IMG/VR virus record: IMGVR_UViG_3300023210_000171
Span: 1 to 27,657 of that record
Length of the DNA stretch: 27,657 nt
Source: a virus
Reading direction: 5' to 3' (one strand)
Positions 21,699 through 27,657 of this stretch are shown here, piece after piece (position 1 is the first letter of the stretch; each line of letters starts with the position of its first letter). The position numbers and the translations under genes are program-made. The notes beneath the pieces were generated by a model. That model saw only the letters and a list, made by a program, of their open reading frames with translations. It was not told where the DNA came from and did not search any database.

Positions 21699-22637
21699 TT
21701 ATAATTTTCTTTTTGTATAAATACCTCGAACAGTATCAAAAAACTGATCAGATATAGTTACTTGGTTTGGAATTTGTCTATAAAGAGCTTTAACCTCATC
21801 ATTCCATTGTAAATCATGTCTTTTTTCGTATGATTCTGTTCTCATGTAGGCAACTGCTTCTTTTAGAGTTGAAATTCCCTCTATTTTTACCTTAATATTG
21901 TTTTTTACTACCAACTTATCCATACTTTTAACATATTTTGCTATGTATGACCTCTCAAAGCCTGTCAATTTATGCAAAGCGTGACCAGAAACAGTAAAAT
22001 TCCAGTCATAAATACTATCTACGTTTTCTTTTTTACTGTAAAATGAATAAACTTCTTTTGGTTTTGAAACTTCTTTAAGCAATCTTTTTTGAACTTTTGA
22101 ATTTCTAACACTATAAGGATTTACAGTATTAGATTTTTCCCCCGTTGTTACACATCTATTAGAAAGTTGCTTTTTATATTTTTTTCTTGTATTGTATTCT
22201 TGTGTTTTTAAATTATTATTAATCTCTAAGCAAATAAGGCTATCTTTGATATACTCTACTATCTTTCTAAAGCTACCTAAGCTTCTTAATTCAACCGAAA
22301 CCTTATATTCTACATTAGTGTCCTCTAAAGAGTCGTAAAACCCTTCATACGAGCTTAAAACGTAAAAAGATTCACCATTCTTGCGAGTTCTTTTAATTAA
22401 AAGACCCCACTGAGTAAGTTTAGATAATAATTCTTTAGAAATTCTTTTAGAAACGTTAAAATTGCGTTGAATCTTATCAGCAATTTGTGGAAGTGTATCG
22501 TAAAACACTCCTTTAGGATTAGCCTGCTTTAGGCATAAAAAATAACAATACTCACGCAACAAGCCATTATCATTTAAGAACGATAATGTGTTTGCTCTAA
22601 GGCGTACTTGCTTTTTACAGATGTGAATATTGCTCAT
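21699..22637 (-). CDS. Putative DNA-binding or replication-initiation-like protein
   Basis: A 312-residue basic protein. Residues about 1-100 look like a winged-helix domain: NGLLREYCYFLCLKQ, then LPQIADKIQRNFNVSKRISK as a helix-turn-helix, then LTQWGLLIKRTRKNGESFYV as helix and wing. A Lys-rich linker (about 140-200) leads to a second helical domain (HALHKLTGFERSYIAKYVKS). Winged-helix proteins with such Tyr/Gln-containing helices occur among phage and plasmid initiators and regulators; I cannot say which. It is preceded by a 21-bp hairpin leader and the C-rich promoter P5, so its expression looks controlled. Its wide spread of positive charge suits DNA binding. Confidence 0.5.
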   Translation of the reverse strand: MSNIHICKKQVRLRANTLSFLNDNGLLREYCYFLCLKQANPKGVFYDTLPQIADKIQRNFNVSKRISKELLSKLTQWGLLIKRTRKNGESFYVLSSYEGFYDSLEDTNVEYKVSVELRSLGSFRKIVEYIKDSLICLEINNNLKTQEYNTRKKYKKQLSNRCVTTGEKSNTVNPYSVRNSKVQKRLLKEVSKPKEVYSFYSKKENVDSIYDWNFTVSGHALHKLTGFERSYIAKYVKSMDKLVVKNNIKVKIEGISTLKEAVAYMRTESYEKRHDLQWNDEVKALYRQIPNQVTISDQFFDTVRGIYTKRKL

Positions 22638-22652
22638 TGATACAAAATAAAA

Positions 22653-22707
22653 AATGCCCTTGTAATAAATAAGATTATTGGGAGTTTCTTATCTATTAAA
22701 GGGCATT
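22653..22707 (-). promoter_or_regulatory. 21-bp leader hairpin with U-run before the 22637 gene
   Basis: Read on the minus strand, AATGCCCTT (22707-22699) pairs with AAGGGCATT (22661-22653). The inner arm TAATAGATAAGA (22698-22687) pairs with TCTTATTTATTA (22674-22663) using one G-U pair. A single bulged C separates the two stems, and the apical loop is AACTCCCAATAA. T-rich sequence follows, and the gene start is at 22637. It has the form of an intrinsic terminator placed in a leader, hence a possible attenuator. The loop CTCCCAA (22684-22678) is exactly complementary to TTGGGAG at 22752-22746 upstream in the same transcript. Confidence 0.75.
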
Positions 22708-22782
22708 GTTACCTTTAAATTCTTTATTCAGATTAATTATTGACTCTCCCAAAACCAACAACCTTCTCTCTTAATGATGATA

Positions 22783-22790
22783 CAAATATA
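22783..22790 (-). promoter_or_regulatory. TATATTTG box, leftward
   Basis: On the minus strand, TATATTTG occupies 22790-22783. No clear TTG lies at -33. It could be a second promoter within the leader of the 22637 gene; by itself the box is weak evidence. Confidence 0.4.
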
Positions 22791-22865
22791 GGAAACAAAA
22801 ATGACAATTCCTAATAAAAACTTAACTTTTTTTGCAACACCTCTTTTGGAGAATTGAATGAGTTA

Positions 22866-22897
22866 CAAATATACGAAAAATTTTCATTAAAAGGGGG
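22866..22897 (-). promoter_or_regulatory. C-rich phage promoter P5, leftward
   Basis: On the minus strand: CCCCCT (22897-22892), 18 nt, TATATTTG (22873-22866). CCCCCTTTTAA is identical to the block at 14853. It lies right after the stop of the 22902 gene and before the leader of the 22637 gene. Confidence 0.6.
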
Positions 22898-22901
22898 CTA
22901 C

Positions 22902-23306
22902 TTATCCTTCATTTTTAATAAGTTTTAACACCTCTTCTAAGTTTTCAAGACTAATTCCAGTAATGTCTGACTGTAATGATTTTAATTCATTCAGAACCTC
23001 ATCAAATAACCTCTTTTTTGAAAGGTGTGACTTATATATGTCATGCAATTCTTTAGAATATTTAACGCATAAATTTCTATCTTTCGCATTTTCTAATAAA
23101 ACACCTTTATCATCAACCCTAAGTCCAGTCTCTTTATCATAGAGACCACAACTTGTTTGAAAAAAACTACTTTTTACCTCAATAACCCATCTTGAAGCAT
23201 GAAATACTGCTGATTTTTCAGAGTTATAAAACGACTCAACGCCTTTATTTCCATTAAACTTCAACAAAACTCTATCTCCTACCTTTAAATCTTCAAATTT
23301 ACTCAT
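22902..23306 (-). CDS. Unknown 134-aa protein
   Basis: Starts MSKFEDLKVGDRVLLKFNGN, a small beta-barrel-like start of the KOW/SH3 type, and ends in leucine-rich helices (ELKSLQSDI; NLEEVLKLIKNEG). No family is assigned. It lies between the promoter block P5 and the probable frameshifted gene on the same strand and has no clear promoter of its own, so it is probably read from 24452. Confidence 0.65.
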   Translation of the reverse strand: MSKFEDLKVGDRVLLKFNGNKGVESFYNSEKSAVFHASRWVIEVKSSFFQTSCGLYDKETGLRVDDKGVLLENAKDRNLCVKYSKELHDIYKSHLSKKRLFDEVLNELKSLQSDITGISLENLEEVLKLIKNEG

Positions 23307-23350
23307 AATTTCCTTGTTTTAATTAATACAACAGCAATGTAACACCTTTG

Positions 23351-23697
23351 TTAGAATAATCCTAACAATCTTATAATTTTATCATCAAAAATTTCAAGAT
23401 TAGTATAGTAATCTTTACTTTTACTTTCTACGGAACACAAAAAGGTAGGCATAGGTGAATTAATTAAAACGCCACATCCTATTATGTGCGAAAAATCCCT
23501 TTTTGCTTCAATTGAGTAAGTCCAATCATCATAAGGCGTTAAGTTCGGCAAATAGTAGTCTACGATATGCTTTCTAATTACACCATCAACCCCTCTTTCT
23601 TTAGGTTTTGAGACTCGGTAAGTATTTTTCCTATCTCTACATTACTTTCATCAATAGAAAGTAATAATTCCATCAAATTATCTATTTTTCCACTCAT
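23351..23697 (-). pseudogene. Probable single gene split by a frameshift at a G-run
   Basis: Two minus-strand frames appear to be one gene. The first (23697-23578, 39 aa) starts MSGKIDNLMELLLSIDESNV and ends LKKEGLMV. The second, open from 23641 to its stop at 23351, has no ATG; its first usable start is TTG at 23551. Read through with one extra G in the GGGG run, the first frame continues LKKEGVDGVIRKHIVDYYLP into the second, giving about 115 residues. The second frame upstream of the run (RDRKNTYRVSKPK) looks unnatural. Either a one-base deletion broke the gene, the sequence has an error, or a -1 shift is used. The start overlaps the end of the metallophosphoesterase gene by 20 nt. The function is unknown. 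Confidence 0.5.
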
Positions 23698-24250
23698 TTT
23701 CTAACTGTTCTTGGGTATAACTTTGAAAATTCATAACTAATTCATTCTTTCTTGCACTTATAAAGTCTGATTTTCGCTTAGATTCAACTAATTTATCCAA
23801 TAAAACTGGTTTATAATCAACATTCTCAACACAAACGTTAACATAGCGAAGATCTGGAATAATTTTATCATGAATGTGACCATGAATATTAAGCAAGAAT
23901 CTATCAACTTCGCTCTCATGAATGGGAATATGTGTTAAAATGCACCCTTTTAACTTAACACAGCCACAAATATGATTGACATATTCTAACAATTTTGAAG
24001 AATGTTGAGGTTTGTCATGATTGCCGAGAACAACTTTCTTAACTCCATTCAACTTATTCAGCAATTCATAACCTTGTGTTTTCTCCATAGTTATGTCTCC
24101 TAATATCCACACCACGTCTCTTTTAGTGACGATACTATTCCAAGCATCAATGATATGATTATCGTGACTTAGAACGTCTTTAAATCCTCTTTTAGTAGCC
24201 ATGTTACAGTGACCAAGATGCAAATCTGATATTACATACACTTTACTCAT
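23678..24250 (-). CDS. Calcineurin-like metallophosphoesterase
   Basis: Binuclear metallophosphoesterase of 190 residues. All motifs are present: SDLHLGH with Asp9 and His11, GDIT with Asp52, GNHD at 76-79, THIPIH with His107, and HGHIH with His123 and His125. The domain fills residues 1-150; the rest is a charged helical tail. Such phage enzymes may cleave phosphodiesters or nucleotide phosphates; the substrate cannot be read. The start overlaps the stop of the upstream gene as ATGA, so it is translated from the leaderless operon promoter at 24452. Confidence 0.88.
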   Translation of the reverse strand: MSKVYVISDLHLGHCNMATKRGFKDVLSHDNHIIDAWNSIVTKRDVVWILGDITMEKTQGYELLNKLNGVKKVVLGNHDKPQHSSKLLEYVNHICGCVKLKGCILTHIPIHESEVDRFLLNIHGHIHDKIIPDLRYVNVCVENVDYKPVLLDKLVESKRKSDFISARKNELVMNFQSYTQEQLENEWKNR

Positions 24251-24447
24251 AATCTTCTTCTTTTTTTAGGTAGTGAATTAACAAAATCTTCTTTTAACTC
24301 TTCCATCGTCTTACCATACTTAGGAGCTTTACTAAGTGAGATTCTATTTCCATTTTTATCAAACAACACCACAACATCATCTTCAAATGTAAAGTAGTGT
24401 GATTTAGCTTTATTAATGAAGTGCTTTTCTCCTTCTTCGTTCATCAT
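24247..24447 (-). CDS. Unknown 66-aa protein, leaderless
   Basis: Starts MMNEEGEKHFINKAKSHYFT with an acidic N-terminus and ends with the very basic SLPKKRRRL. The minus-strand -7 box TATATTTG lies four bases before the first ATG, so the mRNA should begin at the start codon. It is the first gene of the leftward operon with the metallophosphoesterase. No family is recognised. Confidence 0.65.
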   Translation of the reverse strand: MMNEEGEKHFINKAKSHYFTFEDDVVVLFDKNGNRISLSKAPKYGKTMEELKEDFVNSLPKKRRRL

Positions 24448-24451
24448 GTAG

Positions 24452-24482
24452 CAAATATACTACCTTTAAACGACAAAAACAA
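24452..24482 (-). promoter_or_regulatory. Leaderless host-like promoter, leftward
   Basis: On the minus strand: TTG (24482-24480), 20 nt, TATATTTG (24459-24452), 4 nt, ATG at 24447. The 40-bp inverted repeat begins 7 nt upstream of the TTG. Confidence 0.75.
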
Positions 24483-24488
24483 GGGTTT

Positions 24489-24528
24489 ACGTAAAAAACC
24501 CACTACTATAAAGGGGGATGGAAGGGGG
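24489..24528 (-). repeat. 40-bp inverted repeat, right copy
   Basis: Reverse complement of 12362-12401, 39 of 40 bases identical (G/C difference in the CCCCCTTnCAT part). It lies in the 169-nt region between divergent genes at 24447 and 24617. Confidence 0.85.
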
Positions 24529-24564
24529 TGTTAGTTTGTAGTCCCCATTTTATTAATTCTACCC

Positions 24565-24595
24565 TTGATATTAATCAGTATTTTCCGTATATTGT
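24565..24595 (+). promoter_or_regulatory. Promoter of the homing-endonuclease-like gene
   Basis: TTG (24565-24567), 20 nt, TATATTGT (24588-24595), then a 21-nt A-rich leader to the ATG at 24617. Confidence 0.55.
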
Positions 24596-24616
24596 AAAAC
24601 ATTAATAAAGAAAGAT

Positions 24617-25495
24617 ATGAGAAAGTTAACAACAGAAGAATTTATAAATAAAGCAAAGAAGATTAAGCCTCATTATGATTATAGTAATGTAAAATACACA
24701 GGTAGTCAAACAAAAGTAAAAATTACTTGTGACAAGGGGCATGAATTTCGCATTGAACCCAGAATGCTCATCTCTGGTCAAGGTTGTGCTAAGTGTAGTG
24801 TTTTTTATCAACACTCCACTGAACAGTTCATAGAGAAAGCGAAGAATATCAAACCTAATTATGATTACAGCAAAGTAGACTATACCAATAGCAAAACAAA
24901 AGTAAAAATTATTTGCGATAAGGGACATGAATTTGAAATTAGACCACACAATCTTTTTTCTGGTCAAATATGCTCAAAGCGCAGTAGGAAACCTCGACAT
25001 ACAACAGAAGAGTGGATTTTAGAAGCAAAGAAGATCAAACCTAATTATGATTATAACAAAGTAGACTATATTAATAGCAAAACAAAAGTAAAAATTATTT
25101 GTAACAAGGGTCATGAATTTAGAATTAGACCTACAAGTTTAACCTCTGGGTCGGGTTGCGCTAAGTGTGCGTCAAGCAAAGGAGAAGAAGCAATAAGAGA
25201 GTTTCTTAAAAGTAATATTGTTGAGTTCTCAGAGCAAAAAAGGTTCAAAGGTTGTAAAAATAAGAAAAGCCTTCCTTTTGACTTTTACCTCCCTCATCTT
25301 AAAACCTGCATAGAGTTTGATGGAGAACAACATTTCAGACCTATCGGTTATTTTGGAGGGATTGAAGCTTTTGAACAAAATAAGATTAATGACTTTATAA
25401 AAGATACTTATTGCATCAACAATAATATCAATCTTATCCGTATTGCTTATAACGAGGATATAATTAACAAACTTAAGGAAAGCCTTAATTTATAG
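24617..25495 (+). CDS. VSR-like homing endonuclease with zinc-ribbon repeats
   Basis: A 292-residue protein in two parts. Residues 1-185 are three repeats with a 62-residue period, each with the core TKVKI(T/I)C(D/N)KGHEF and CAKC: ligands Cys38/His42/Cys57/Cys60 in repeat 1 and Cys162/His166/Cys181/Cys184 in repeat 3. In repeat 2 the last Cys is Arg122 (CSKR), so that ribbon is degenerate. Residues 187-292 form a PD-(D/E)XK or VSR-like nuclease: KGEEAIREFL, Asp222 in LPFDFYLP, then CIEFDGEQHF with Glu233, and LIRIAYNED at the end. This plan matches free-standing phage homing endonucleases of the I-Bth0305I/VSR-like type. It has its own promoter and lies beside the tail fibre and the inverted repeat, as expected for a mobile insert. 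Confidence 0.75.
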   Translation: MRKLTTEEFINKAKKIKPHYDYSNVKYTGSQTKVKITCDKGHEFRIEPRMLISGQGCAKCSVFYQHSTEQFIEKAKNIKPNYDYSKVDYTNSKTKVKIICDKGHEFEIRPHNLFSGQICSKRSRKPRHTTEEWILEAKKIKPNYDYNKVDYINSKTKVKIICNKGHEFRIRPTSLTSGSGCAKCASSKGEEAIREFLKSNIVEFSEQKRFKGCKNKKSLPFDFYLPHLKTCIEFDGEQHFRPIGYFGGIEAFEQNKINDFIKDTYCINNNINLIRIAYNEDIINKLKESLNL

Positions 25496-25501
25496 GAAGA
25501 G

Positions 25502-25534
25502 CCCCCTATTTTATATTTATATTTTGTATCTTTG
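25502..25534 (+). promoter_or_regulatory. C-rich phage promoter P4 (tail fibre)
   Basis: CCCCCT (25502-25507), 19 nt, TATCTTTG (25527-25534), ATG at 25556. A frame starting at TTG 25532 would begin inside the -7 box and is rejected. Confidence 0.65.
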
Positions 25535-25555
25535 TGTTGTACAAAATATAAATAT

Positions 25556-25804
25556 ATGATTTTAAAAGCTGGAGATGATTCGTTCTTCTTTATTGATAAT
25601 GAACCTTACCAACGAGGTGATTACAGGTTCATATTTAAAAGAGAGAACCCAAACCTTGTATCTCTATTTGACAAAGGAGAGAGCGTAACTAAATTTGGAT
25701 TTAGAAACATTTCTGATTGGCAAGGGCAAGTAGACTCCAACCCTCCATTTACATTTGCTAGCAAAGCAGATATGCAATCCTTTTATAAGGACTTTTTTTT
25801 TTAA
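25556..25804 (+). CDS. Tail fibre protein, N-terminal part (ends at T10 tract)
   Basis: An 82-residue frame, MILKAGDDSFFFIDNEPYQR onward, ending KDFFF and a TAA formed by the T10 run at 25793-25802. Without one T the frame would continue directly into the downstream fibre as FFFKSGSGGEIVDNS. It is therefore probably the N-terminal (virion-attachment) part of a fibre of 606 residues. It has a C-rich late promoter. If no shift occurs, only this short product is made. Confidence 0.7.
   Translation: MILKAGDDSFFFIDNEPYQRGDYRFIFKRENPNLVSLFDKGESVTKFGFRNISDWQGQVDSNPPFTFASKADMQSFYKDFFF
25793..25802 (+). promoter_or_regulatory. T10 slippage tract in the tail fibre gene
   Basis: Ten T in a row at the junction of the two fibre frames. 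Runs of nine or more A/T are established sites of transcriptional slippage and of replication slippage. Loss of one T, or gain of two, restores the full frame. Confidence 0.7.
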
Positions 25805-27377
25805 AAGTGGAAGTGGTGGTGAGATAGTTGATAATTCAATACCTCTTTCTAAGTTAGAACAGATATTTGGAGAATCTTTGCTTGGCAACTACGACCCTGT
25901 GACGGGGAATGTTAAAGTAGTAAACGTTGGTGATGGATTAAAGTTTGTAGGTGATACTTTAGAAACTGATATTACTATTGACGGTTGGGATGGAGAGGTT
26001 AATACCCGAAATGATTTACCAATTACAGTAGGTGACCCTCCTGTTGGTTCTGTTTACTTAGTGTTACAACCTATCACTGAGTCAATAATGGGCATTCCTT
26101 ATAAAACTTATCAGTCTGGTTTGTATTTGAGAAGTTTTAACACGGGAGCTTTAACAGACTGGGAAAGGATGAATGTTAAAACTCAATTCACTGATGCTGA
26201 GTTTAAGGTTGTTGATGCTGACAATACTTCAAGACAAGCTAAGTTTGATGTTGGAGGCGTTTCAAGTGGGACTGTAAGAAGTTTAACGGTACAAGATAAG
26301 GACTTAACTATTGCTGGTTTAGATGATATTACTACTATTGGTGCTGAGAACATTGGAACTGAGGGTGAGGAACTATTTAAGCAGATAGCTAACAAACTTA
26401 TTCAGATTAAAAAGATAGTTGGTAAAGGTGACGTTAATATCACAAGTAACGTTGCTAATGATACAGTTGAAATAGAATTAACTGTTCCCGCTACTCAATG
26501 GGGTGGTATTCAAGGAACTTTGTCAGACCAAACAGATTTACAAAATGCACTTGACACTAAGATTGAAGGTGCTACTAATATTGGAACTGAGGGTATTGGT
26601 GTATTCAAGCAAGTTACCAACAAGATTAATGAACTTAAAAAGATTGTTGGTAAAGGTGATGTAAATGTGACTGAGAATGTTGCTAATGATACTATTGAAA
26701 TTGAGTTAACCATTCCTACTGTAACTATAAGCTGGGGTGACATTCAAGGAACTTTATCAAATCAAACAGATCTCCAAAATGCACTTGATGCTAAGATTGA
26801 TGGTGCTGAGAACATTGGAACTGAGGGTGAGGAACTATTTAAGCAGATAGCTAACAAACTTATTCAGATTAAAAAGATAGTTGGTAAAGGTGACGTTAAT
26901 ATCACAAGTAACGTTGCTAATGATACAGTTGAAATAGAATTAAATGTTCCCGCTACTACAAAAGTTGTTTCTTATAGTAGTATAGCTATAAACAATTTTA
27001 ACAGTAATGCTTTAACTAATGTTTCTAATATGCAAGTTACGATAGCAAAGATTGGAGATTATTCTTTTGTATCAACTATTAATTGTAGTAATGATAATAA
27101 TGAAGAAGTTGAAGTTACTTTAGCAATTACTCCAATATCTTCTCGAAACATCACTTTAATAGATGGCACTGTTCAAGCTTTAACGGCTGGTGTTCAATTT
27201 TCTTTTGTAAAACAATTACAGTTTGACACGCAAAAGAAAAACCAAGACCAAACTTTACAAAGAGATTTTATAATCAATGGACTGCTTGTTGGCGATCTTA
27301 TAGATGTTCAACTTAATACAAGAGGAGATAATGTAGATATTGATAATAGATGGCTAACAGGTTTTTCAGTTTCATAA
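25803..27377 (+). CDS. Tail fibre protein, main part (no start codon of its own)
   Basis: A 524-residue continuation that begins in the T10 tract. It has no ATG before ESIMG (about residue 95), so it needs the upstream part for a start. The sequence is fibre-like: VGDPPVGSVYLVLQ and GLYLRSFNTGALTDWERM, then repeats that include the widely found tail-fibre motif WGxIQGTLSxQTDLQNALDxK (twice; the first carries one extra G), between three copies of an (E/T)NIGTEG...KKIVGKGDVN block. The first and third of these blocks are almost identical in DNA. The C-terminus (from about 400) is a beta-rich tip with SSIAINNFNSN, likely the receptor-binding end. It acts on the host surface at adsorption. Confidence 0.8.
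   Translation, partial: KSGSGGEIVDNSIPLSKLEQIFGESLLGNYDPVTGNVKVVNVGDGLKFVGDTLETDITIDGWDGEVNTRNDLPITVGDPPVGSVYLVLQPITESIMGIPYKTYQSGLYLRSFNTGALTDWERMNVKTQFTDAEFKVVDADNTSRQAKFDVGGVSSGTVRSLTVQDKDLTIAGLDDITTIGAENIGTEGEELFKQIANKLIQIKKIVGKGDVNITSNVANDTVEIELTVPATQWGGIQGTLSDQTDLQNALDTKIEGATNIGTEGIGVFKQVTNKINELKKIVGKGDVNVTENVANDTIEIELTIPTVTISWGDIQGTLSNQTDLQNALDAKIDGAENIGTEGEELFKQIANKLIQIKKIVGKGDVNITSNVANDTVEIELNVPATTKVVSYSSIAINNFNSNALTNVSNMQVTIAKIGDYSFVSTINCSNDNNEEVEVTLAITPISSRNITLIDGTVQALTAGVQFSFVKQLQFDTQKKNQDQTLQRDFIINGLLVGDLIDVQLNTRGDNVDIDNRWLTGFSVS
26339..26495 (+). repeat. 157-bp direct repeat in fibre gene, copy 1
   Basis: Differs from 26801-26957 by one base (C at 26482, A at 26944). The copies start 462 bp (154 codons) apart, so the reading frame is kept. 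Confidence 0.9.
26801..26957 (+). repeat. 157-bp direct repeat in fibre gene, copy 2
   Basis: Second near-identical copy. A divergent copy of the same block lies between the two, from about 26572. Confidence 0.9.
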
Positions 27378-27657
27378 ATGGTAGATTGCAAAAAGTGCGT
27401 AAATAGTGGGTGTTGTAAACTTGTTATTGAAATAAGCAAAGAAGAATACAATAGTCTTTCAAGCAAAGTAAAAAAGGAGTTTACAAAAAATGTTGATTCC
27501 TTTTTAGAAAAAAGTCCACATCTAAAAGGTTTTATAGAAAAGGATCTTGAAGTTTTGTATGAAGGTAATTATGCAAGAATGAATAAGGACAAAGATGGTT
27601 ATTGCCCATTGCTTGATAGAGAAACAATGTTATGTTCAGTTTATGAAGAACGTCCAC
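27378..27657 (+). CDS. CxxCxxCC (YkgJ-like) cysteine-cluster protein, truncated by window end
   Basis: Starts right after the tail fibre stop with no gap. The N-terminus MVDCKKCVNSGCCK has the CxxCxxxxCC spacing of the YkgJ family, thought to bind zinc or an iron-sulfur cluster. The later residues YCPLLDRETMLCSVYEERP match the family's second Cys block, CPxL...C..Y..RP. The frame is still open at the window end (93 residues visible). In other genomes such proteins are of uncertain function. It is probably co-transcribed with the fibre. Confidence 0.75.
   Translation, partial: MVDCKKCVNSGCCKLVIEISKEEYNSLSSKVKKEFTKNVDSFLEKSPHLKGFIEKDLEVLYEGNYARMNKDKDGYCPLLDRETMLCSVYEERP

Noticed and set aside
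24626-24967. 113-aa minus-strand frame
   Set aside because: It mirrors the repeat codons of the endonuclease gene and has no promoter.
25755-25802. TTG start at 25755 for the main fibre frame
   Set aside because: It gives a peptide read out of frame inside the N-terminal fibre part, with no promoter or leader signal; continuation from the 25556 start is more natural.

Overview
The window looks like part of the genome of a tailed, probably lytic, double-stranded DNA phage infecting a member of the Bacteroidota, most likely a flavobacterium. The DNA is very AT-rich. Start codons are preceded by A-rich stretches instead of Shine-Dalgarno sequences. Many promoters carry the Bacteroidota -7 box TAnnTTTG, often with a TTG about 20 nt upstream. 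Recognisable phage genes are a terminase large subunit, a portal protein, a holin, a probable small terminase and a repeat-rich tail fibre. No integrase or lysogeny repressor was recognised, and no tRNA or CRISPR array was seen.

Layout. Positions 1-1222 hold no convincing gene. They contain direct repeats, a cruciform-like dyad and a spaced array of GAAAATTTTT boxes, a possible origin or regulatory array. Positions 1223-9827 are an early/accessory region of about 20 mostly small plus-strand genes. Many have their own copy of one promoter (TTGCAATT ... GATATTGCA), commonly followed by a GGGACT/AGTCCC leader hairpin. Recognisable products here are a SPPY-type DNA methyltransferase, a short T4 endonuclease V (DenV) homologue and a SprT-like metalloprotease. 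Positions 9936-11153 encode a probable small terminase. Positions 11222-13294 are minus-strand: a probable structural protein, a DUF1599-like protein and an unknown. Positions 13371-19596 run plus-strand: an acidic unknown, thymidylate synthase, an HNH nuclease, a DEDDh exonuclease, a winged-helix candidate, TerL and portal. Positions 19598-20814 encode a holin and a coupled membrane-anchored FHNG/GAF-like protein. Positions 20888-24447 are minus-strand: a cassette of very small membrane proteins, a DNA-binding candidate behind a structured leader, unknowns, a probable frameshifted gene and a metallophosphoesterase. Positions 24617-27657 hold a VSR-like homing endonuclease, a tail fibre split by a T10 tract, and the start of a CxxCxxCC protein.

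Regulation shows three patterns. Early genes use the repeated TTGCAATT/ATTGCA promoter. A second class has a C-rich block (CTCCCT or CCCCCT) 18-19 nt before TATCTTTG or TATATTTG; it precedes the small terminase, the exonuclease/TerL operon, portal, the tail fibre and the minus-strand DNA-binding gene, so it may be the late promoter. A third group has the -7 box exactly 4 nt before ATG, which predicts leaderless mRNAs.

Items most worth following up are the T10 tract that must be bypassed to make the full tail fibre, the C-rich late promoter, the early leader hairpins, a 21-bp leader hairpin whose loop complements upstream sequence, a 40-bp inverted repeat 12 kb apart, and a covarying hairpin with an invariant ATCATTGG loop.
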